Shown piece by piece: positions 58,101 through 64,000 of a stretch of DNA of 64,000 bases. The stretch's first letter is position 1. Each line of letters begins with the position of its first letter. Source of the DNA: Ceratodon purpureus (Eukaryota; Streptophyta; Bryopsida; Pseudoditrichales; Ditrichaceae); the NCBI GenBank assembly GCA_014871385.1, contig CM026426.1, forward strand, positions 32,199,386 to 32,263,385, written 5' to 3'. The translations under genes were made by a program, and so were the position numbers. The notes beneath the pieces were generated by a model, which was given only the letters and a program-made list of their open reading frames with translations, was not told where the DNA came from and made no database searches.

Positions 58101-60360
58101 AATAGCCTCCCGTTCATGGCTTTGAATTCTGCGAGCGCCGTTGCCTCTCTCTTTGCCTCAGCCATACGCAAATCCTCCTAATACTTGGCTAATGCAATTT
58201 TGTACTTAGAGAAGTTGAAAGTCCACTAAATGTAATCCTTCAGAGCATCGGGGTCTTTGTAGGATGCCTCGTCTTCGTCGCTTTGTACGTGAGCATCAAT
58301 GGCTTTGGTGACTTTGTCAACCACGTCCGAATGTATTGGAGATTTTTTGTCACCCTATACCATTACCCACTAGTTAGATGATGCATGTCAAGAAGGGTAC
58401 GAAAAATAGAACAAAATATGAAACATAAATACTACAATGTTCACTGAGTTGTGACACTAATCTTCTTGTGAATCCACCAATAGGCACAGTGCGGAAGCTT
58501 CTCCCTAAAAGCTTTTCCTCCAACAACGTCCTTCCACTTCTCCACGAAATCTTCCCCACTATGGCACTCCCAACACTAGGGCAATGTCACACATCCCCCA
58601 ATATCTCGTAGATGGTAGAGCCTAGATCTTTCTGGTTTCATTGGGCACACTGGCGGAGGTGGATATCGCTGAGCGGAGTCCGCATCCTTACACTTTTTTT
58701 TGATAATCATCACCTCTAACGCCTTCAATAGATTAGATAGCACTCAGAACCGCTGTAACGCATCTGGGAAAAATGCAAAAAGCTCCGCAGACCCCTTCCC
58801 TTCCGCTCAGTACCGCTAAAGGGCCGGCACACTCTATAGGTCTCCAACCTCCACACGTTCTGCGCTTATTTTCTAGAGTAGGTTCTAAAGAATCAAAATG
58901 AATTCTTTGAAATGGAGTATCTGGCAAAACGGGCTTGTCCTCAAGCACAACGTCACTGTGACATTGCATCAAATCGTCTCCTAAATTTCACTGTTTCCGT
59001 ATTTGAATCCTATCTCTAGTACCTTCTCCAATGTCACAAGAGGAGAAATGTAAAACTGACCCATTACACTCACTATTACAACCTAAATCTGAACATTGTC
59101 TAGAGTAATATCCAGTATAAGGCCCTTGAATCACATTCTGTACAACTTTAGTGAATCTATCACGTAAAGTGTCTATAGCCTGTTGTTTAGCACTTACCTC
59201 AGCCTCGGCATCGTGGGAAGCCTTCTCTTGTTTATTTCCACTTTGTTCATTTGGCTCTCAGTATGCGATATGAAAACTCTGCTCTATCTTCCTAGATTGA
59301 ACCTTCCGCGCCAGCACCTCCCATACCGTAGGTGGCGGCACCGCCTTGTCCTCACCCAAGGACAGTTGCCGTTGAGCATTAGTGTCACAAGTCAAAAGAG
59401 ACATTCCCTTCATTCCACCATCCCGTGCTCTCTAAATCACCTTCCCTGTCCCTCGTGTCTTATGCTTTGGTACATCTTGGAGTGGTATTAGCCTTTCTAC
59501 AATGTCTAATTGGAAAGACAGTCTGTTTCCTCTTCTCTCCGTGAACGACATCCTCCGCTCCCATCTCCGCAGTATCTTGCACATCTTCAAGGGCGTCGTG
59601 ACAGTCCTCCGCGACCTCCTTTGACTCTGTGGCATTGCGCTCCGGGGACACCAAGGTCGCAGGTTTCCTGCAACTGCGGAAAGGAGGAGCAGCTTCCATA
59701 GATGTAGACTTCTGTTTCTTCTGGACATCGAGGCCCCCTGCGCTTCTACAGCAGCCCAAGAAACCTTCCCGTAGAAAAGGTCAGCTAACAGTGCAACCTT
59801 CAATCTGCTATTGCTGTTCCCTTGCAACTGCTTTCCACTAAGTCCATCCCCAACCCCCTTGAACTTGCCATCCTCCATAGCTGATTCCATCTACGAGTTG
59901 ATCTTTGCTTTGCCATCTACTCCCTTCACGGACCTTGTAGTCCCCAATGCATTCTTCCTCTTGGCGATGACCGTTGTCTTCTCCAAACCTCAACTCTCTT
60001 ATCCTATCCAAGTGTGGAATGTGGGTAGGTAAGAGTAACGCAGTCAATCCATCAAGATGCTTTGCCCCGTCACAACCGTCTATGTACTTGTGACGGTTGA
60101 GCATCATCTTGTTGCTAAAACAATATCGATTGCAATGGATACAAACAAAATAACGCCTCTTCCCACACGGTTATAGCTTTCCCATGCACAAGGTTGCAAA
60201 CTGTGCTTGAAGGTCGTGTACACGCCTCCGGCTAGGGTATGTGATATTGTAGGAGATCCGGTACATCACACTTTTCAGTGTGACCGGCTCCTCTGCCATC
60301 TCCTCGGCCATGTACACCTGCGTAGATGACCCACACTTTAGACAACCAGCTGGAAAAAAG
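55190..60360 (-). pseudogene. Element iii accessory gene: zinc finger plus ULP1/C48-like protease domain (decayed)
   Basis: Read downward from about 60,360. KCGSSTQVYMAEEMAEEP is followed by a C2HC-type finger at 60,155-60,075 (C-x2-C, then RH and a final C: FVCIHCNRYCFSNKMMLNRH-x5-C). Then come Ser/Glu-rich linkers (59,760-59,460), helical blocks (57,350-57,050; 56,990-56,730), a Lys/Glu coiled coil (56,000-55,860), and from about 55,700 a C48-like domain: VIVPWIACDHWSLLVF with catalytic His-Trp, YHLDS with Asp, then Q-R-T-Y-E-C-G with Gln and Cys in the usual spacing. Such domains cleave SUMO/NEDD8-like conjugates and are known cargo of plant MULEs. Stops (for example TAG before VKEVIVPW, TGA after YHLDS, TAG before QRTYECG) show decay. 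Some stops may mark exon ends. Exon limits are approximate. Confidence 0.6.
57568..57967. mobile_element. 400-bp non-autonomous element nested in element iii
   Basis: Forty-base inverted ends differ at only about four positions: CATTAGGAGAAAAAT ... AAGGCCGTGTAAGC. The flanks are GTTCTA(AT) and GTTCTA(GC), giving a 6-8-bp target duplication. The terminus closely resembles that of element ii (CATTAGAGAAAATTT), so it may be mobilised by a related transposase. The interior is GC-rich and contains GGTTCGAGCCC, a perfect-looking tRNA-type B box, at about 57,830, without a convincing A box. Confidence 0.75.
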
Positions 60361-61180
60361 AAAGGAAACGATATTTGTTCACGACGCCAATTGAAGCCTC
60401 GCCGTCATGTCGTCATTGCACGGGATGGTAGAACTAATCCTCGTCGTTGCTTTTGACGTCGTCCCTGCCAAAGTAATAGCTAGAAGAGCCGATCACCGAT
60501 TTCAAAGATAGGAAGGGGGCCCATGTAAACCACCTTCTGAACCCTAACCTGTCAGGAAAATAGCTATCGGAATTCTAGTTCTACGCCCTAAACCTTTTGT
60601 AAACAAGGAACAAAATTGTATATCCAATTATGCTAAACACACCCTAAACTCTAACAAGATAGGGAAACACTGAAAACATGATTATGGAATGAAGGGTTCA
60701 TTACCTTGGAATGCTCTAGAAAATAGAGCCCGACTTGACGGGTGTTTCCATGGAGCTCCTGCTAACAGTGCAGATGTCAAGAAGGTGGGTGGTAAAAGAG
60801 TCTATATTGCGAGCAAAGACAACGATGAAAACGCAAAAAAAATGAAGATCAACTAGAAGAGGCGGCGTCACTTACCTTGATGCCACCAAATGTTGCTAAG
60901 AGAAACCCCAAATACTTTCAAAGCTCTACGCCCACGTGTTTTGAAAGAAGTCAAATCCACGGCAATATGCATATTGAATGCGCAATGAGGTAGAGGACTC
61001 CACCGCAACATGACGAGACTCCTTGCGACAGGGAGAGTAGGATGCAATTCAATAGCACTCCATACCCTACTCCCTAACGTAATTACAATTAAACCCTAGA
61101 ATCCCTACCTCATCAAGAAACCTGAATGCACACATACGCTCTATCTATCCTTTGAGAGGAAGCTTTCACGAGACACTCGA

Positions 61181-61491
61181 AACCCTAGCCGTGACAAGGA
61201 GGGCGATGAGGGTTTTGACGTCATTATGACGTCACGTTTTTTTTCGTTGCACGATCAGTTGGGCACATCCAGTGTCTCGCGGATCCGGAGTGCTTAGTGT
61301 CACAGCTTGTTAGAGGACGCAGTGTCTCGGGGATTGCAGTGTTACGCGAGATCGCAACTTTACTGGATTCTCAAGTTTTCGGACTCGACAGGGCGCGCAA
61401 AAACGCAGGAGGCTAGCGTGGAGCGCCAAGGTGGACGCCACCGCGCGCCGCTCCCGCCTTATTCCTCCCTACATGCAATATACCGTTCTTT
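61181..61491 (-). repeat. Right terminal inverted repeat of element iii
   Basis: Inverse of the left repeat. The inner end is AAACCCTAGCC and the outer end is TATACCGTTCTT. It is followed by the target duplication at 61,492-61,500. Confidence 0.85.
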
Positions 61492-61500
61492 GTTAAGACG
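61492..61500 (+). repeat. Right target-site duplication of element iii
   Basis: GTTAAGACG; pairs with GTAAAGACG at 49,657-49,665. Confidence 0.75.
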
Positions 61501-62365
61501 GTGGGTTTGTCAAGGCTGGGATTTGAAAAGTTGGCACTTGGTGATTCAAAGGCTAACTATAACTGTATTGAACTTTGATACTGTAACTGCTGTCAATAGT
61601 GTATCTCCGTGGGGTCGAAATTATTGAATCTGTTGAAACGAATGAAGCTGTGATCAAAGCTATTGAAGTTGTCCAAAGCTATCGATCATTGTGACTTGAA
61701 GCTCTTTCTAAAGCTGTGGTATTTTCTCCATGTCGCAACAGGTTTGATTACAAGACATGGTGTAATGTGATCAAACGATGGATTCTCTTGCACAATTAAA
61801 CTTCAAATCTATTGAATTAAAAATATGCTCTACTACATGTTGCTAATATGTGCAACTGCAACGACGACCTAAAGCACCGCGAAAGACACCTTGCATACAA
61901 TGATGAACACAGTATTTGTGTGTTGGACATTATAGGTACAGGTGAGGCGTTGGTTCATTAGATGTGATAACTTGTGTCATGTTGCTACATTTTCAGTAAC
62001 TTCCTTCCTCAACTTCTCAAAATATCATACAGGTATAAATTTGTTGATATTCATGACAATTGAGTTTATAGATATATGATGTTTCTTTTAACATGCTAAT
62101 ACTTGTGACTATATGAATAGTTTTTTATATGAACTACAAGGTTGGCTTTAGACTTGGGTAATTATTATCTATTCCAAAAAAGAAATACTTCTTATAGATC
62201 ATTCTATTATCCTATGTATAAGCTTATATTCTATAGCTTAAACATTGTTGACTTTGCCGACAGTGTTGTGAGTTCCGACTCTTGCACTTACATATGTCAC
62301 CCACTAAAAACTAACACCCTCCCTCCCTATAGTTACTAGTGTGCACATGAATTTGCATGACTTAT
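61501..62365. other. AT-rich spacer
   Basis: GAAGCTGT/GAAGTTGT-type patch at 61,640-61,720, otherwise unremarkable. No gene supported. Confidence 0.5.
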
Positions 62366-62591
62366 TGAATGATTTCCCTCCCCCTACCCCTCACCCCTCC
62401 CATTCCCTCCCTTTGCTCCCCCTCCCTCTCCCTTTCTCCCCTTGATCCCTCCCTCTCGCTCCCTCCCCCTCCCTCCTCTCTCGGTCTCCCATACCCCTTT
62501 CTTCCCGTGCTCTTGGGCTCTTACCAATCTCTTCCCCCCTCTCTCTCTCCCCCTCTCTCTTTTCCTCTCTCTCTCCCCCTCTCTCTCCATT
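62366..62591. repeat. Polypyrimidine tract (CCCTCC/CTCTCC)
   Basis: About 225 bases of nearly pure C/T on the plus strand with CTCTCT and CCCTCC words. Open frames on both strands here are composition artefacts. Confidence 0.9.
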
Positions 62592-62850
62592 TGAAGACAA
62601 ATTAAAGGTATTCCAATGGGGTTCAGCTCTTCATTGCCCTAGTGCAACATGTACCTCTAATCATACAAAGTGAAATATATACAACAATTACCAAGATTGA
62701 GGCGTATAGACCTCATGGCTTGCTTTTGCTATGCGTTTCGATATATTGACAATATATGTTAGATTGATGTAAAGCCCTCAATGGACTTCTTAGCGCCTAA
62801 ACAATGACAAACTGACAACAATCCGTGGTGGATATATCCTCTCTATATCA

Positions 62851-63280
62851 TTGGCATTAAACCGGAGATATCAAGAGGCATATGATCTCGACGACCCTTC
62901 AAGGGGCATCGCTGCCCACTTTATGAACATACAAATCGAATTGGACATCAATCAACCTAGAAAAGTCCGGATGATGAAATTTGATAAGAGATGGTCCTTA
63001 CCGTTTCCATATACTCAGTTCATCAAGTTCCATTCTAATTGCCCTATGAAACACTCTTACAATGTGATAGTATCTCAAGTACTTCCTATTATCTACATCT
63101 CTAATGATACATCTAGTGCGATTGAAGAAATTACTCTACTGATTGAGACAATGGCAAACAACGGCTTCTAAAAACCCAAAGTTCTCACAAATGTTACGGA
63201 CTGGCTCCAAGCTGGACAATTTCCAGCCGCCAAGGTGGATATACCACTTATAATTTCAAGTTTAAATAGTTAGCTTAAGG
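62851..63280 (+). pseudogene. Uncharacterised ORF, probable fragment
   Basis: Frame reading NRRYQEAYDLDDPSRGIAAH and then FDKRWSLPFPYTQFIKFHSN, to a TAA at about 63,171. It continues in the same frame as VTDWLQAGQFPAAKVDIPL to a second stop. There is no ATG before codon 25, so either an upstream exon exists or the piece is a relic. Composition looks coding. I do not recognise the family. Confidence 0.3.
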
Positions 63281-63861
63281 TATTCCATCGTACAATTATA
63301 GATCTTATATATGGGCCTTAGTCCTGGCTACAAAGGTATTTTCAACACAAGAACAATTGCTCCAGAGAGAATTGATTATGTTTTTACATACTCTTTTTCT
63401 TCTAGGTAAGAGAGATATCAATTTATGCCGTGAAATTGGCAAAATAGAATAGAATTGATCCTGGTACGTACCTCTCTCTGGAGAGTGACAATACCACGTC
63501 TCATTTACAAACAGAGGATACTTACCAGGGGTGGAAGGAGGGTTCTCTCTCTCCCTTTCAACCCTACTGAAATCTACAAGTATGGTAATGAGATATTTAG
63601 TACTGTACATGGTATCCTACGGATTCTGGGATACGGACTTGCTTTCTCAATAGTATAGTGATTACCGCACTTTCTTGCAAGTGCCACCTATCACCAATAG
63701 CTGTCTCTCCTCTGGAGGTTTCTGTACCATGAGATCACGACGTCATGCTCATCTTTTGACGTTCGTATTGAGCTGAAACCTCCAAGAAACACCTGCAGTC
63801 TCGCTTCTACCGGTGATGATCAGCGTACTTGTGAGCGTCTTCCACGATGGCCACAAGTAGT

Positions 63862-64000
63862 CACTAGTAGAAATCATGTAAAAAAGGACATGAAAAATGA
63901 CATTGTTCCATGTCATTTTTGCCTAGGTGGTACAATGTCATTTAGGACCGATTTTACCTTTATAGTAAACTTGTATTTTGGAGGGACTGCCACTTCCAAT
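63862..64000 (+). mobile_element. CACTA (En/Spm-type) element, left end
   Basis: CACTAGTAGAAATCATG begins at 63,862, the hallmark plant CACTA terminus, preceded by AGT as a possible 3-bp target duplication. Subterminal words follow in alternating orientation: AATGACATTG, ATGTCATTTTT, CAATGTCATTT. They form a hairpin at 63,895-63,920 typical of CACTA subterminal repeats. The rest of the element lies outside the window. Confidence 0.75.

Noticed and set aside
62366..62605. Open frames on both strands in the C/T tract
   Set aside because: They simply translate the polypyrimidine repeat.

Overview
The window looks like nuclear DNA of a moss, most likely Ceratodon purpureus or a close dicranalean relative. 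The evidence is one well-preserved host gene (46.3-48.8 kb), a front-end acyl-lipid desaturase with an N-terminal cytochrome b5 domain. Its exons match, as I remember them, the Ceratodon/Physcomitrium delta-6 desaturase/acetylenase family almost residue for residue. GT-AG introns, AT-rich spacers and several classes of plant transposon fit a plant nuclear genome. Most of the rest is transposable-element sequence and decayed genes. I cannot tell from sequence alone whether this is an autosomal repeat-rich block or a sex chromosome.

Layout. 0-3 kb: an intron-bearing, amber-riddled relic of a beta-class (motif IV before motif I) amino-methyltransferase-like gene. 3.5-5.8 kb: F-box-like and kinase-like relics around a GC-rich, TATA-containing island. 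9.3-13.8 kb: a decayed transposase of a family best known to me from animal and protist genomes, in GTAC-rich DNA ('element i'). 13.86-14.89 kb: the 3' part of a SUVR-type SET-domain gene. 14,892-32,699: a 17.8-kb DNA transposon ('element ii') inserted into that SET gene, whose reading frame resumes at 32.70 kb. 33.0-37.0 kb: a second gene of element i, with the same GTAC-rich DNA. 37.7-44 kb: AT-rich tandem repeats, a B3-domain relic and two piggyBac-type MITEs. 44.87-45.22 kb: a foldback element just upstream of the desaturase. 49,666-61,491: an 11.8-kb Mutator-like element ('element iii') with ~300-bp terminal inverted repeats, a 9-bp target duplication, a MULE transposase and a convergent gene ending in a ULP1/C48-type cysteine-protease domain. 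63,862 to the end: the start of a CACTA element.

Main idea. Elements i and ii (and, with a different domain, iii) pair a transposase with large accessory genes. Each element is also peppered with its own short motif: GTAC in i, GTT-NNN-AAC (especially GTTGGGAAC) in ii, and GTGTCAC in iii. The accessory proteins of i and ii share a coiled coil followed by an unusual RING-like zinc module. This arrangement recalls the plant VANDAL/VANC anti-silencing system, in which an element-encoded protein recognises a short motif dispersed in its own noncoding DNA, but the proteins look unrelated. It is the strongest candidate here for an undescribed system. The accessory functions are inference. The repeats, motif density, insertion junctions and domain motifs were read directly from the sequence.
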